A DNA stretch of 64,000 nt from Pelecanus crispus (lineage: Eukaryota > Chordata > Aves > Pelecaniformes > Pelecanidae): the NCBI RefSeq assembly GCF_030463565.1, contig NC_134643.1:211410583-211474582 (forward strand), written 5' to 3'. A model generated the notes under the pieces. The model saw nothing but the letters and a program-made list of their open reading frames with translations. It made no database searches and was not told the DNA's origin. The position numbers and the translations under genes were made by a program. Below, in pieces: positions 11,601-25,100 of this stretch; position 1 is the first letter of the stretch; every line of letters starts with the position of its first letter.

Positions 11601-13884
11601 TCATTCACAATATAGAAATTTTTCAGCTGAAAGGAATTCTACCTTCCCCGTGATGATCTAAGAATCATATAGCTCTTGTATGGCAAGTTGCGCTGAAATG
11701 GTCCCGATGTGAATGGCTAAGTTTCATTCCTCCCCTGTAATACATCATAGCATAATAACATTAATTCTAGTATAAAACTGGATGAACAATTTGCTCAGGC
11801 CTGGAGGGAATAGTATAATTATAGCTAAATGGAATATATGAGTGTAATTTAGCAATATTAGTCCTCATTTTCAAACAAATCATAAAAGTATGCTTAACTA
11901 CAGAGAGAAGCATACATGTCCTCTGGAAAACTAGCTCAAGAAGAGCACCTTTCGTTGCATAACATTCTGAAACAAATCCAAGTATTTTAGAAGATATTTA
12001 ACATATTGAACAAAAATCTAGAATGCAGAAGAATGAAGAATTTATATATAGCTATTTTTGCTCTAGCTAAAAAAAAAAAAAAAATCCTGTTGTTATGTCT
12101 ATTTCCACGGTGACCTTACTGAAATTCTTTCAATTAACTTCATACTCCTCTTTACAGTATTACTTCCTTCTACCTTCCCTTTAGGTGAGAATGTTTACTA
12201 TATACTGTTGGGAAGGGATAGTTCAATAAACTGTGTGATAAGCAATGTGTCATCTCTACAAGCTGAAAGTACTGAAATTTAACAAGACCTAAAAGAATAA
12301 AACCATATTCTGAATTTGGTCCAAGTGCCTCAGGCTTACAAAAAGATGTGTGAGCTCTGGCCTATTCTCTTTTTATTTTTAAGACAAATTAGTGGCTTTG
12401 TCAGTGGGTTTTCATCCCTGTTTCAAAGTTTTTCACACCTCTGGGATCCAACTCTGCAGGCCGTCTGTGCATAGACCTTTCCTGTGAGCCCCGGGCACTT
12501 CAGGACTCTCTTTAACACTGTAGGAATGTTCCCAGCAACATGTGAATGAAGAATCCAAACTAAAGAGTCCATTTAGTTTTAAGCACAGTTTTAAGACATA
12601 AAAGAAATTTGCTAATAAATAATAGTGTGGGAATAGTTACAGACTGCTCATTTGAATCAGCTGCCTTCATGACATTCTGATCCAATTCTTTCAAGCAAAA
12701 AAAGATATACATATTTTCATTCAGTTTTGATGAAAATTCACAAAGTACTGTAATGTAAAGACATACAGGAAGTTCCCCCTGGGATTAAAAATGCAGAAAA
12801 TGCAACATTTGAAAGAGGATGTGGGTGGCACATGTAATGTTAAGCCAAAGGAAAAGGATTAAATGTAGCATTTTTTCACATACATACACTTTGCAGCGTA
12901 CACTGGCTCCATCAGTCAGCTATCAGTATTGCCTGTAAATTACTTCTGTTACGCTTGAAACAAAATCATGGTTATTTTACACTGGATGTAGGGTCACAAA
13001 ATGACAAGCAGAGCCTGCTGAGACCGCTGCCATTCTGCAATCTTTACTACAGAGCACAGAGAAAGAAAACCAGATGCTTCTCAGCCATTTACATTGCCTT
13101 CGTATTGATCTGTGGTCTAGAAAATCAATGCTGGCCATGGTCCAGCACACCTGTTATTTGCTTAACCTCAGCAATGTTCATAATCTTACACACAGTTCAT
13201 AGGAATGATGAGCAAGTAAAAGTAAATAAAGATTTTTTTTTTCTAGATTTCATTTACCTTTTTTCTGATTCTCAAGGACATGCAAGCAACCATAAATAGG
13301 AAAAAGTCCTGCCTGGATGTTCATGTCCAGAGGCATCAAAAGGATACTGTCAGCCTGCAGCTGTTGATCTGAATACTGAGCATTCCTTTGTATGCGTGCA
13401 GCTTTGAGCATGTGTGTTTTACGTAAGATCTTTCAGTATCCTTGCACCTGTGGCAGTGCAAGAAAATGATGCATGCAATGTGTATTTGATCAAACAAGAA
13501 AGTACCTGAACAATCCTTCATTTGCTTCTGTACCACAGATCTAAAACTCAGATACTGGAATTCTGGTTATCCTGCTCCTGTCTTCCTAAAACCCAACTGG
13601 CACTTAGAAATGCAGGTCCAGTTCTCCAAGGAGAGTAGTAGATGAGTGATATCTTTTCAACCTGCTGGTACTAAAAGTTTACTGAAGCCTCACCAGGCAA
13701 TCTGCTGCAACCTCAACTATCCTGGTGTTAGAGCATTTTTCTTACCTGCTAAGCTAAATCTATTCACAGCAGACACTTCCTTCCCCTTTGCCACCATGAC
13801 CCATGTAGCTGTGGAGTGGTATCACATCTTTCTCAACCCTCTCTTCTCTAGACTTAGCAACCCCGTTTGTCTTGAACTTTCCAC
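11601..13884. other. Intergenic, nothing recognised
   Basis: AT-rich DNA with poly-A at about 12068-12083. Hemopexin exons of the MMP20 relic would be expected from here on, but I found no convincing block. Confidence 0.4.
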
Positions 13885-14130
13885 AGAAGTCACATTTTAA
13901 ATAACATTCCTATGGCTCTCCTCTGTGCTCCCTTCAGTTGGTCCCCACCTTTCTAGATGCATGATGCACAAAACTGTATGCAAAACTCTCCTCAGGAATG
14001 TATCAGCAACTGTTGGAGCAGAACAATGATTTCACTTGTTTTACTTCTGGGATGATGTTTGCCTTTTTCGAAAGAGCAAAACATTTTTTTTAACTCCCAT
14101 TCAGCTTATGATCAACTATTGACTAGTTCC
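13885..14130 (-). repeat. Ancient CR1-like LINE fragment
   Basis: Old diverged sequence resembling the antisense of amniote CR1 ORF2 ends: blocks like GGCTCTCCTCTGTGCTC, GGGATGATGTTTGCC and AGCTTATGATC in the usual order. It is heavily mutated compared with the young CR1 copies nearby. Confidence 0.55.
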
Positions 14131-14520
14131 TCATCCTGCATCGTAATGCGCAATATTTAACCACAACCACAGCACATGATTTCAATTCCTTTTTAAACTG
14201 CACCTTGTTTTGCTGGGTCTTGGAGGTCAAAAGATGTTTCCAACTTAAATGTGTATCACAGTCTGGTTTAATGTGCACCTGCAAATTCCGGAAGGTTTCA
14301 TCACTTCTATCCACGATACCTGTACTTCACATGAAATGCTTTGTTAAAAAAGTCTCTAATTGATTTTGTTTCCTAACTCCAGTATTTAAAATCATTTTTT
14401 ATCATCTCTTTTTTAATGTCTTTGAATCCTTATGTCGAATATTAATCATTTACCTAGCCCAGGAGGAACTGGTATGTCCTTGTGTTTATTCCAGATAGGG
14501 AGTTAGTAAACAATAACTTA

Positions 14521-14592
14521 ATAGAATCACAGAATCATAGAATCGTTTAGGTTGGAAAAGACCTTTAAGATCATCCAGTCCAACCATTAGAT
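14521..14592 (-). repeat. CR1 LINE 3' end fragment
   Basis: AATCATAGAATCGTTTAGGT and GATCATCCAGTCCAACC are the antisense of a CR1 3' terminus. Only about 70 bp is present, so it is strongly 5'-truncated. Confidence 0.9.
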
Positions 14593-16869
14593 AAATCCTC
14601 AACAAAACAGATACTCCCCTCCATAGATTTTAGCTTCCCTTGGGTTATTCTATGCAGGATGCCAACATAAAACCCTGTTCTCTGCTCCATATAGAAAAGT
14701 AAGCTGGGGAACTCGAGTTTGTTGAGTTCCCATCACTTTGAACGAGACACTAATACAAATCATTCCAATTTTTAATAACATGGCCAGACAGAACTTGGCT
14801 AGGTCTGTTTTGTTAAGATTTGATAGCATAGGTAGGTCTAGTATCACACCTGCTTATTTTAAGCATTTTTCATAACTCTCACAACAGGACTTTAGCATCA
14901 TATAAGAGCAGCATTTAAATTCACGACACCAAACTCAGTCAAAGCACTGAGGGAGGGAATGACTGGTACTACACAGACTTCTTAACAATAACTCAGTTTA
15001 ATTAATGGTTTCTAGAGAAAAAGCAGTGTGCTTTTGCTGGTAGGAGACGAAGTCTATTCACGCAAATTCCTTCATGCAGGGTACCCATGGGTGGTATCTT
15101 TTGCTTACTCCTAAACACAATGATTATTCGTTGCACTGGGCCTAACATTATCCCTTCTGGAGCTGGACTTAACAAAACCAGTCATGAACTCTGCTCATCT
15201 TTTAGGGCTTGAAAACTTCCAGGGATCTGCCTTGCTCAGGTCAGCAGAATACAACACAGAACATCTTTACAGAGGTGTGTTCATGTCTTTTACAGCCCAG
15301 GAGGAGCTGGCGGCCCACATGCAGCAACCAGAAGCTGCAGAAGTAGCTACACCAGGAGCAGTAACCAGCTCCAGAAATGCTGCCTTTTGGGGAGCTCTCC
15401 TCAAGACCAGGCTCAGGTCTGGAGAAGTAGTGGGTTTGCAAGCCCAGCTACATGTGTGCTCTGCAGCTGAGCACAAGCTGCTGGTGAGCAGTCAGCCCCC
15501 GTCCCTTCACCAGCTTCCTACAGAGCCACATACACCCTCCAGGTCACCTGCTGAACTGCTCTTTGGCTGGGGACCATACTTGTGCTCTGGTCATCAGTAA
15601 CCGAGGTGCACAGAGGGGCTGAGCTTGTACAGGATAACATGATCCCCACAGGGGGAGCAAACATTGCCACTTTTTATACCTTTTAGATATTGCCAGCCTC
15701 TGTTTCAATGCTATATTGCCATATTTCATGTTGACTAGATTACTCAATTTTCTAAAATTGGATGTCTCATATATTGTTGTTTTATGATCTCTTCCCTCAT
15801 TGTGAAGAATTCAAAAGGTTTAGTCACTCCTACTAAACTTCCACACACCTCACATGACTCCAGCAGCTCTTGTTAAGGACATATTTGCTATGGTGTTCAT
15901 CTGTCATTTTCTCTCTCTACAGCAATCATAGGTTCATTTATCACTACAATTTTTAATTTAATAATACCTGATCTTTTCAAGCACCTCAGTTCACCCTGAA
16001 CTAGGTGAATATATAGTTTGCCTTCCATTCCTGTGGTTTCCCTTTTAAAGGCAATTGAGTCCACCTTCATCTGTGCAACTTCAGCTATCTACCTGCTGAA
16101 ATTGCCAGACAGTGTGAAAGTTGAAAGGCTGATATGCAAGCTTGAGGGGGGCTATCTAAAAATTGAAGGATTCAGGTTGCTGTAGTAGGCTTGTTAATCA
16201 AGTGATTAGCAGGATGAGAATAAAAAAAAAAAATCTTGTAGAAGAGCATTGATAGAGACAGGATTACTAACATGCTGTGCTGCCTGGAGAAGACAAGGCT
16301 GAAGTCCAAAGCCAGATTTTAGTGTGCTGTCCAGATCTGACACAACCTTGAGCTGAATGGGCTGTGTTATGGCAGAGGATGTAGTGTACCAGCTAATAAA
16401 GAAGATTAAGTTTGATTAGTTCTCTACGCTTGGTGCTAGTTCTCTTGCTCAAGGGAGGCTCAGGAGAAGTGCCACAAGCCAATGTGCCTTTTTTTGGAAA
16501 AAGGGGGCACAGAGAAGGGCCAAATGTGATAGTATCTTAGGCAAAGCTAGAGTTTGCGTTATACATGTATATATTCTTAGCCTATGCTTGCTTTCTTTCC
16601 TGCTTTCTACTGTACTCTCTCTTCCACTTGTTATAAAACTCTTGCACACCAATTCTGTCAGAACAGTAATAGCTTCGGATGTCTTATTTTCTGTTACAGC
16701 GATTTCATACTGGCTATCTACTATTGTAGAATTCTCTTCTTTCTGTATATACTCTATAAACATTAAAAGCTACTATAACTTCAGTTGTTTTTCCCATGTT
16801 ACGTGAAAGAAATCCAGCTGTTTGGAAAAGAGGCTGGAAGCTGTAAAGTAGCTGATTGAAGTTCTAGGT
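14593..16869. other. Intergenic, nothing recognised
   Basis: No repeat or gene identified. A 138-codon open frame at 15184-15600 has no family features and no splice context that I recognise. Confidence 0.4.
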
Positions 16870-17419
16870 TGTTGCGGTTTAACCCGTCAGCAACTAAGCA
16901 CCATACAGCCACTCGCTCACCCTCACCACCCTGGTGAGGTGGGGGAGAGAACCAGGAAAAAAAGTAAAACCCATGAGTTGACATAAAGACAGTTTAATAG
17001 GACAGCAGAGGAAGAGAAAATATTAATAATAATAATAGTAATGATAGAAGAATATACAAAACAAGTGATGCACAATGCAATCACTCACCACCCGCTGACC
17101 CACACCCAGCCAGTTCCTGAGCAGCAATCACTGCCCCCCAGCCAATCCCTCCCAGTTTATATACTGAGCATGACACCATATGGTATGGAATAGCCCTTTG
17201 GGCAGTTTGGGTCAGCTGTCCTGGCTGTGCCCCCTCCCAGCTTCTTGTGTACCTGGCAGAGCATGGGAAGCTGAAAAGTCCTTGACTAGTCTAAGCAGAA
17301 CTTAGCAACAACTAAACCATCAGTGTGTTATCAACATTCTTCTCCTACCAAATCCAAAACACAGCACTATACCAGCTACTAGGAAGAAAATTAACTCTAT
17401 CCCAGCTGAAACCAGGACA
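16870..17419 (-). mobile_element. ERVL-type solo LTR
   Basis: A 550-bp LTR of the main family in antisense orientation. Flanks TAGGT (16865-16869) and TAGTT (17420-17424) form a 5-bp target duplication with one mismatch. The antisense of its core promoter retains TATATAC but the CRE has decayed (TGACACCA on +). Confidence 0.93.
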
Positions 17420-19581
17420 TAGTTTCACACCACACCACCTCTAAGTAAGTCACAGTCCGCAGATTTAGCTGATCTAGCCCAGCTGAGCTATTGCTCAGCT
17501 TGTCCATCCTCATCCACTCCAGAGCATAGTAATGATGCTATAACTGTGCTGTGTTTGCAAGGTAAGCATAATTTGAGAATAATAGCTATAAATATGCAGA
17601 AGGTTGTATTTTTCCAAAAAAACTAAGAATTCTGGCAAAATGCACCAGCTTTGGTTCTGCCCTACCAGAAGACAGCAATTATGCTGCTTGTCAAACTGGA
17701 GCAGATATGGGTTTTGAGAATGCAGGTCTCAGACCCTGCTTCTACAAATCCAGAGACTTCTTCTGAATATGCAGCTATCTCAGTCATGCATTCGAGAGCA
17801 GCTTTAGCTGTCTGAGAGATTCATCTGATAGCTAGTTACTAATCTTAGTCTGAAACTCCTCCCATAAGTTATGGTGAAATGAAAGCTGAATTTTATTTTC
17901 TTTGGTACTGTTCAAAAGATGTTAGCAGCAGCAGTGTAGCTTTGGTTAGTACAGATAATGTAAGTAAAACTCTCTTCCCCCCACAAAGAAGATATACTCT
18001 AGTCTCATCATGTGATGTTGGCTAGAAAATTACTGGAAGAGATACACTCATATTCAAGTGGATTGGCTTCCCAGTTCACTGGGGAAGTGGAGATAGCTTC
18101 CTGATCTCTGCAAGGATGCTTACACCACATGATAGCTAAACCAAGTGAGGCCTCCACACAGTTCAGTTGCTAAGTCAGTAAAGTTGCATGAGGTTGCATC
18201 CCTAAAATGGAAACTGGCATGTTTCAAGCAGATTCATCATTACAGAAGTTTTTCTTCCCAAAATTAACCACAAAATGTTTGCCATTAAGTGTAGGCATGT
18301 TCAAATCTTTTCTCTCAACAATTTCTGCTCCTATGTATCTCCAACCATTAAAGTCTCACTGTTCACGTAGCATAATATTCCCTTAGCTGCCTAGTGCATT
18401 CATTTACTGCTTGTTCACCTCATGAAAAAGTGCATTGCCATCCTGAGGTATACTCGTGTCACACTTTGTTCCTTTCATAGCGTTAATCTCTATCCATTTC
18501 ATTTTCCCGTATGTATAGAGTGCCTAAGGATAGAACATCTTTCTATCTTCCATTATGCTTACTTTGCAAGTTAATGTTATGCTACTATAAATGTTACATG
18601 GGGTGAACAGCTTGCTAGCATGTATGCACTCTGTATAAAAAATAATTAAATAATCATGTCTTCTGATTTCATATCTGTTTCCCTTCAGTTTCAGTTCATA
18701 TCACAAGACAAAGTTGCAAAGAATTAAGGCCCATATAAATTCATAAAAATAATATGTAGAAATAAAAGAATCACAGGAAATGTCTTACTGCAACAGAGTC
18801 AGATTCTGTAGAGGTATAAAAGATGCTATAAGCTATATAACAGGCCAGCTATACATTGAGTCCAACAGAGAAAACTAACAATCAGCATAAAAACAGTTTT
18901 TCAAACATTGATCCAAATTTTCATCTTAAAGACCTCTAGTGTGAGCCCATGAACTTTGCTTTCATGCAACAATGCCTACAAATTTGGCTTGGTGGGCAGC
19001 TATAGACCTGTTTCATGATCTGCAGCAGTTTTTGATTGGGCAGGTATGGGCTGGGGTTTTTTTGAAACCTGGGGACAGGTATGGCAAACCAAAGCAGAGT
19101 TTCCCAGAAGCTAACTCCTGCTCGCATATTCTTGCAGTTAATGTAGCTGCCCTCAGTGGTTTAAGTCAGACATCTGGAGTGAAAGTAGAACAATATGAAG
19201 TTTTTATTTCTTCACAAGGAACTATGATAATAAGGCAAGGAATGAAGACTACTAATTGTACAAATACTGGTGTCACCAAGAGCATAATGCATTTGCTCTT
19301 TTAAGATCTGACACTATTGTCTGTATTAACTGCAGGAAAAGCCACCCTTGCTTGACAAGAACATTCACATTATTGAAGTGACTACTTTTTTCTTAGTATT
19401 TGGGAAGCTGTCATAATTCACAGTGCAACAGCTATAACAGCCAATATGGGGTAACGTTCTGCTGTGACCTAGATAGAGAGCACATCCCTGGTGCAATACG
19501 TCTGGTTTTGCTGTACACAAGCAATGAATTTAAACTAATTGTAAACTACAGAAAACCAGCTGTATTAGAATCATATAAAAC
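17420..19581. other. Intergenic, nothing firmly recognised
   Basis: AT-rich DNA. Weak resemblances to MMP hemopexin exons at about 18030-18075 and 19135-19260 were judged not good enough to annotate. Confidence 0.35.
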
Positions 19582-20146
19582 TGTCGTGGTTTAGCCCCAG
19601 CCAGCAGCTAAGCACCACGCAGCCGCTCACTCACTCCCCCTACCCTGATGGGATGGGGGAGAGAATTGGAGGAGTAAGAGTGAGAAACACTCCTGGGTCA
19701 AGATAAGAACAGTTTAATAATTGAAATAAAATAAAGTAAAATAATAATAATAACAATATAATAATAATAGTAATAATAATATACAAAGCAAGTGATGCAC
19801 AATGCAATTGCTCACCACCCGACGACCGATACCCAGACAGTTCCCGAGCAGCGATCGCTGCTCCCTGGCCAACCCCCCCCCAGTTTCTATACTGAGCATG
19901 ACGCCATATGGTATGGAATACCCCTTTGGTCAGTTTGGATCAGCTGTCCTGGCTATGCCCCCTCCCAGTTTCTTGTGCCCCTGGCAGAGCATGGGAAGCT
20001 GAAAAGTCCTTGACTAGCATAAGCAGTACTCAGCAACAACTAAAACATCAGTGTGTTATCAACCTTATCCTCATCCTAAATCCAAACCACAGCACTATAC
20101 CAGCTACTAGGAAGAAAATTAACTCTATCCCAACCAAAACCAGGAG
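19582..20146 (-). mobile_element. ERVL-type solo LTR
   Basis: Full-length main-family LTR in antisense orientation, beginning TGTCGTGG on +. Probable target duplication AAAAC (19577-19581 and 20147-20151), with the last LTR base ambiguous. A (TAATAA)n-like tract near 19738-19780 is the family's internal A/T-rich block. A GTTT microsatellite follows at about 20168-20193. Confidence 0.92.
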
Positions 20147-20151
20147 AAAAC

Positions 20152-21067
20152 CCTACTGGGCTTGCCTTTTTGTTTGTTTGTTTGTTTGTTTGTTCTTGTC
20201 ATTGTATGGTCACTGATCCATTACTTGTGGAATGGACTCAAACTCCTTCCACCCTTTGCAGAGCAATAAATGACAACTACCTCCAGAGCAAGCCAGAGTA
20301 ACAGCAGGCTGGGGCAGGTCATGCTCAGACAGGATGCTGTGACAAATTAATTCTAACTGTAAAGGGCTGTTTATTTGTAGCAAAAAAACCCCTAGGCTAG
20401 TTTCCTGCTTAGTTTCCATAAAAATTTAAACTTGCATTATGTAAAAATGCAAACTTTATTTGCAGTGAAGTTTTGGGACACACAGCCAGGACTGAGGAAA
20501 GTCTTCCTTTAATGTGTAATCTTCTTTTGTTACACATTAATGTAAAGGATCATAAAGGATTAAAATACACAAAAGCTTATTGTTCCTGACCTGTGGTCAT
20601 CCATAATCACCTGGCAGTGACAATTGCTTCTGGAGAAAACATAGTGACGTCAAGTTGATTTTAAAGGGCCAGGGCACTGGGTGTGCCTCCGGGAGTGTTT
20701 CATTCCATGCCAGGCATGTGTTTCCAAAACCAGTCTCCCAACCATCTGCACTCATTGCACTTGGATTCACACTGGGATGAGCTGGGCATGAGCAAACGGT
20801 GTCCCTTTCAGATGGTACTGAGCCAAAAAGCACACCACCCCACTGATGGATGCTCAGCGTGCTGGACCAGACCTGAGCTTGTCTGGAACAGCCCCCTCCC
20901 ACATGGGTGCCTGGGCCTCAGCACCTGCTGTTTCACCCTCCACATCCACTTTCCTCTTTAATATAGACATAGACTTTGGGGCCTGGAAAAGAGCCTAAGC
21001 AGACTTTTGGCAGTGGTGAAGTTGTGACATGAAATTCCCCCTTCCATTTTTTTGCCCTGAAATCTCT
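20152..21067. other. Intergenic, nothing recognised
   Basis: After the GTTT microsatellite there is moderately GC-rich sequence with short frames on both strands (20597-20961) that match no known family. Confidence 0.4.
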
Positions 21068-21072
21068 CTAAC

Positions 21073-22134
21073 TCTAGTGGGTTGACCTTGGCTGGCGGCT
21101 AGGTGCCCACCCAGCCACTCTCTCACTCCCTCTCCTCAGGAGGACAGGCAGAGAAAATAAGATGAAAAAATTTGTTCAGATAAGGGCAGGGAGATTGCTT
21201 ACCAAGGATCATCACTGGCAAAACAGGCTCAGCTTGGGGAAAATTAATTTATTGCCAGTTAGTAACAGAGTAGGATAGTGAAAATAAGAACAAAACTAAA
21301 ACCACTTTCCTCCCACTCCCCCTTCTTCCCAGGCTGAACTTCACTCCTTCATTCTCAATTCCTCTACCATGTCCCTGCCATCCCCCAAGTGGCAGTGGGG
21401 ACATGGCAGCTGGAGTCAGTTCATAACACTTTGTCTCTGCCACTCCTTCCTCATGCTCTTCCCTTGCTCCAGCATGGGGTCCCTCCCATGGGATAGAGTC
21501 CTTCATGAACTTCTCCAATGTGTGTCCTTCCCGCAGTGTACAGTCCTTCAGGAGCAGACTGCTCCAGCGCGGGTCCCCCATGGCGTCACAAGCCCTGCCA
21601 GCAAACCTGCTCCAGCGTGGGCTCCTCTCTCTCCACAGCTCCTGCCAGGAGCCTGCTCCAGGACAGGCTTCCCACAGGCTCACAGCCTCCTTCGGGCACA
21701 TCCACCTGCTCCGGCGTGGGGTCCTCCCCGGGCTGCAGGTGGATATCTGCTCCACCATGGACCTCCATGGGCTGCAGGGGCACAGCTGCCCCACCATGGG
21801 CTGCACCATGGGCTGCAGGGGAATCTCTGCTCTGGTGCCTGGAGCACCTCCTGCCCTCCTTCTTCACTGACCTTGGTGTCTGCAGGGCTGTTTCTCTTAC
21901 ATTTTCTCACTTTTCTCTCCCAGCTGCCATGCACTATTCCTTACGCTTTCTTAAATATCTCATCACAGAGGCGCCACCAGCATCACTGATGGGCTCAGCC
22001 TTGGGCAGTGGCAGATCTATTGGAGCCTGCTGGAACCAGCTGTATCTGACATGGGGGCAGCTGTGGGGTCTTCTTCCAGAGGCCATCCCTGCAGCCCCTC
22101 TGCTACCAAAACCTTGCCACATAAACCCCATACA
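21073..22134 (-). mobile_element. Long (1.06 kb) avian ERV LTR, second family
   Basis: A solo LTR, antisense, with a perfect 5-bp target duplication CTAAC (21068-21072 and 22135-22139). It shares only the outer motif (GTTGACC..TGGCTGGCGGCTAGG) with the main family. Its centre (about 21530-21850) is a run of degenerate 50-65 bp units containing CTGCTCCAGCGTGGG and variants such as GGGCTGCAGG. This GC-rich body opens frames of about 186-206 codons on both strands, which are not genes. The terminal TG has mutated to TC. Confidence 0.9.
21530..21850. repeat. Degenerate tandem units inside the long LTR
   Basis: Repeated blocks CTGCTCCAGCG(T/C)GGG, CTGCTCCGGCGTGGGG and CATGGGCTGCAGGGG recur every 50-65 bp. 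They are characteristic of this LTR family and explain the overlapping long open frames. Confidence 0.7.
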
Positions 22135-22139
22135 CTAAC

Positions 22140-25100
22140 ATCTGCCTACTACCTGTTTTAGATGTCTTACATGCTTCCTGGTTCTGGCCTGTAGCCTCCT
22201 CAAGAGGGTGAGAACAAAGGAAAATTCATTTCTTGAAACAAAGAAAAATAAAAGGAAAGGGGAACAATGACAGGGCTTCATTTGAGTAATGCTTTGCCTG
22301 AGGTTGAGTTACTGCTTTACAGAAGGCAGGAGGCTGTATTCACAGGAAATGAAATGACATTTCAACTTTAATTTTTTTAGATTAACACCAAAGTTCTGTT
22401 TATGTGTGTGTATTAATGTATTCATTAAGATTTTTACAAATTAGACACTCTGAAACAATATAATCAGCTGCAACCACATCAATTCTATATCTATTATATA
22501 CATTTTGTACACTATTGTAACATACTCATTTGTCAAATATTGTTTGGTTGGAAGCAGCTCTAATACTTTGGTAAATTTTATGTAATTTAGAGAAGAGACC
22601 CTCTGAGAGAAAAAAACAAACTGAAATGTAGAAAAGCAGACAGGCTGGAAAGGTAAAATATTAGACCATAAAAAAGAAATGGGAAATAAAAATCAAAAAA
22701 AGGTGAGAGAATATTCCCATGCTCTATGGATCTCCTTGAGCCAATGATGCAAGAATTTTTATATTGTTTTTGTGAGGCAAACATTTTTAAATGACAAATT
22801 TACTGCCTTTAAATTACATATACATCATACCAGAGTAAAGAGAACAATTAAGGGGTCTTGTGGCTATATCTGGTTGTATTTCTTCTTGCAGTTTTGTGGA
22901 AAAATCTGAGATAAACGCATCACAGATGGAGTCAGGAGTAGTATTAAAACATGCAGTAACAATATGAGGGTTTTTTATAACTAAGGATGACAGCCTGTGG
23001 GGTGGCAAATAGCACAATTCAGGGTCTGTAACATAAGTAGCAACATCTGAACTGCTCAGCTAAGTGCTCCCTATGGCAGACAGTGATCAATAGGCAGTTA
23101 CAAGGCACAACTAACCCAGGTGATTTTAGGACTCTAGTTACACGCAATGAAGCCCAGTGCTATCCTTCAGTTGCAAAGAAATGGAGTGAAAAATAGCTAC
23201 TCATGTGGGGTTTGGTTAAGCAGCTACTCAGGCTGGTGAGGAGCTACGTGAATAACTGTTCTAAAGTTAGCAAGGCTTCTTTGTGACTCACTCTTCACCA
23301 CCCGACTGCAAGCGGTCCTTATTTGGTTGTGCAGCTTCTTAATGGTTGTGTTGCTTTTCAATAGTGCCAAAGTCAAAGTCCACCATGTTGGAAAACTCAG
23401 CATAACTTGCTTTGTGCGAAGCAGGCTGCAACTCTGCTCAAGGAAGGAAATGTTTGGTGAAAGAACATCTCAGTGGTATAACCAAGTTTACCAACAAGGT
23501 GATGTTATTGCCTTTATACTCAGTTACTGGAAATCAGACAGAGGAATAGAAAAGAACCTGTCCTACACCCAGAGGACCTGAATGACCAGCAGACAGCTTC
23601 CAGCCATGAATCAGTGCTGTGAATCAGGAATCATTGGAATAGAGACAGTAACATGATCATACCTGACAACTTCTAGGGAAAAAAAAATGGTGTAAAAATT
23701 TTTTTTACCTATGCGTTCACATATGGCTGGTTTTAGTTTTCTGCAATCCTCCTAGCTGAATCTCAGCTCTCTCTAATACACATGGGATTAAATCAAGCTT
23801 CTGCACTGGTCTTATGTTGACCGTGTTCAAATTCAATCTCAAAGCTTTTTTACTAGAGCATAAAACCCTGGTGGTAAGTCTGTAATTCCTCTGGAATCTC
23901 TTTACTGCATGTCAGTTTACAGTAAAGTATATCAACTCTGGTGTTTCGGGGCTGTTTAGTTTTTTGATAGAAACAGGATTTTGCAACTCAAGCTAAATAC
24001 AAAATTTTGGTTAATGTTATTTATACTCACAGCACTTTTTCCAAAGACCTGTACAAGTCCAGGAGGCTCAGCACAGGTAAAGGCACAAGAAGGTAAATTC
24101 TTGCTGTGTCTACCCTGCCTTTCAAACCCTGGCTTCTGTCATCACCAAAGCCCAAACTCACCGTGCTGTCCAGCATGTACCAACATGTGCAGATCCTCAG
24201 GGTGAGTCAGGAAAAGCTTCAGACATTGACTGCTCCTTAGTTTGGGTTCCATTTAGTGTGGACAGACCAAGTGCAGCATGCCTCCCCACACTGTTGCAGC
24301 TACTCTGCCTGCCCTTGCAACACCGTTACATGATCAGTCTTAGATGGGACTCTGCTGCTTATCATAGAGATTTGCTGTAGGATTACAGGCAGTCTGAGGT
24401 TGCCTTAGTCCAAGTACTAAGTTAAAGTTTTCCTACATGAAAGAACGTGGTTTTGTCCAGACAAGATGTAGGGCTTTAGATTGCATCTTGACTCAGTCCT
24501 TTAGAGACAGTGCTGAGCCAGACTTACAAATGGATGGGGACAGCCAGTTACAAAAAGGGAATTCACAAATGAAAGGTGACTACAGGAGGTTATGCCACTG
24601 CTCCTGCCCAGCAAGGTTTGGATCCACACTGCAGCGAAACGCAGCTGACTGACCTCCTGCCCTCTTCCCTTCCCCATGTCCTGTACACATGCTTCTGGAG
24701 GAAGGAAAGACTGCATGCACCTAAAGGTCGTATCTTATGACTTCAATTTAAATGGAATAAAGCAAATTATTTTATTGAAAAATTTGATAGATCCGCATGT
24801 GTCTGTTAGCTGGAGGAAAGAGAGACTCTTGATCATTGACCAAAGGAGCAGACAAATTAAAAAACGGAGGATGTCAGAACTAACACGGGTAGGTAACATT
24901 TGCAGGAATGCCATTTGCTTTGTGGTTTATTGCTCAAGATTATTGCTGTAAAAACTTATCTCTACATTTACATCTTTTTCCCTCACAGTGTCCCAGTTAA
25001 ACTGTTGTAAATACAAAGTCATTAAATGCAAAGCTATTCTCAACACTGTAAGAAGATGGTAAATCCACAAGTTGAGATATGTTAAGTTTGATTGCTTAAT

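Noticed and set aside
15184..15600. 138-codon frame as a gene
   Set aside because: No known domain, no signal peptide, no clear promoter or splice context; overlapped by equal-length antisense frames.
18030..18075. Possible MMP20 last exon (GGATTGGCTT near a WIGC-like end)
   Set aside because: Too short, spacing off, and no reading frame supports it.
19135..19260. Possible MMP20 hemopexin exon (TTTCTTCACAAGG block after an acceptor-like TCTTGCAG)
   Set aside because: Only short blocks resemble the hemopexin exon, spacing is wrong by more than 20 nt, and the exon boundary would be in the wrong place.
21249..22138. Frames of 186 and 206 codons near 21.2-22.1 kb
   Set aside because: They lie inside a solo LTR with a perfect target duplication and are driven by its repeated GC-rich units.
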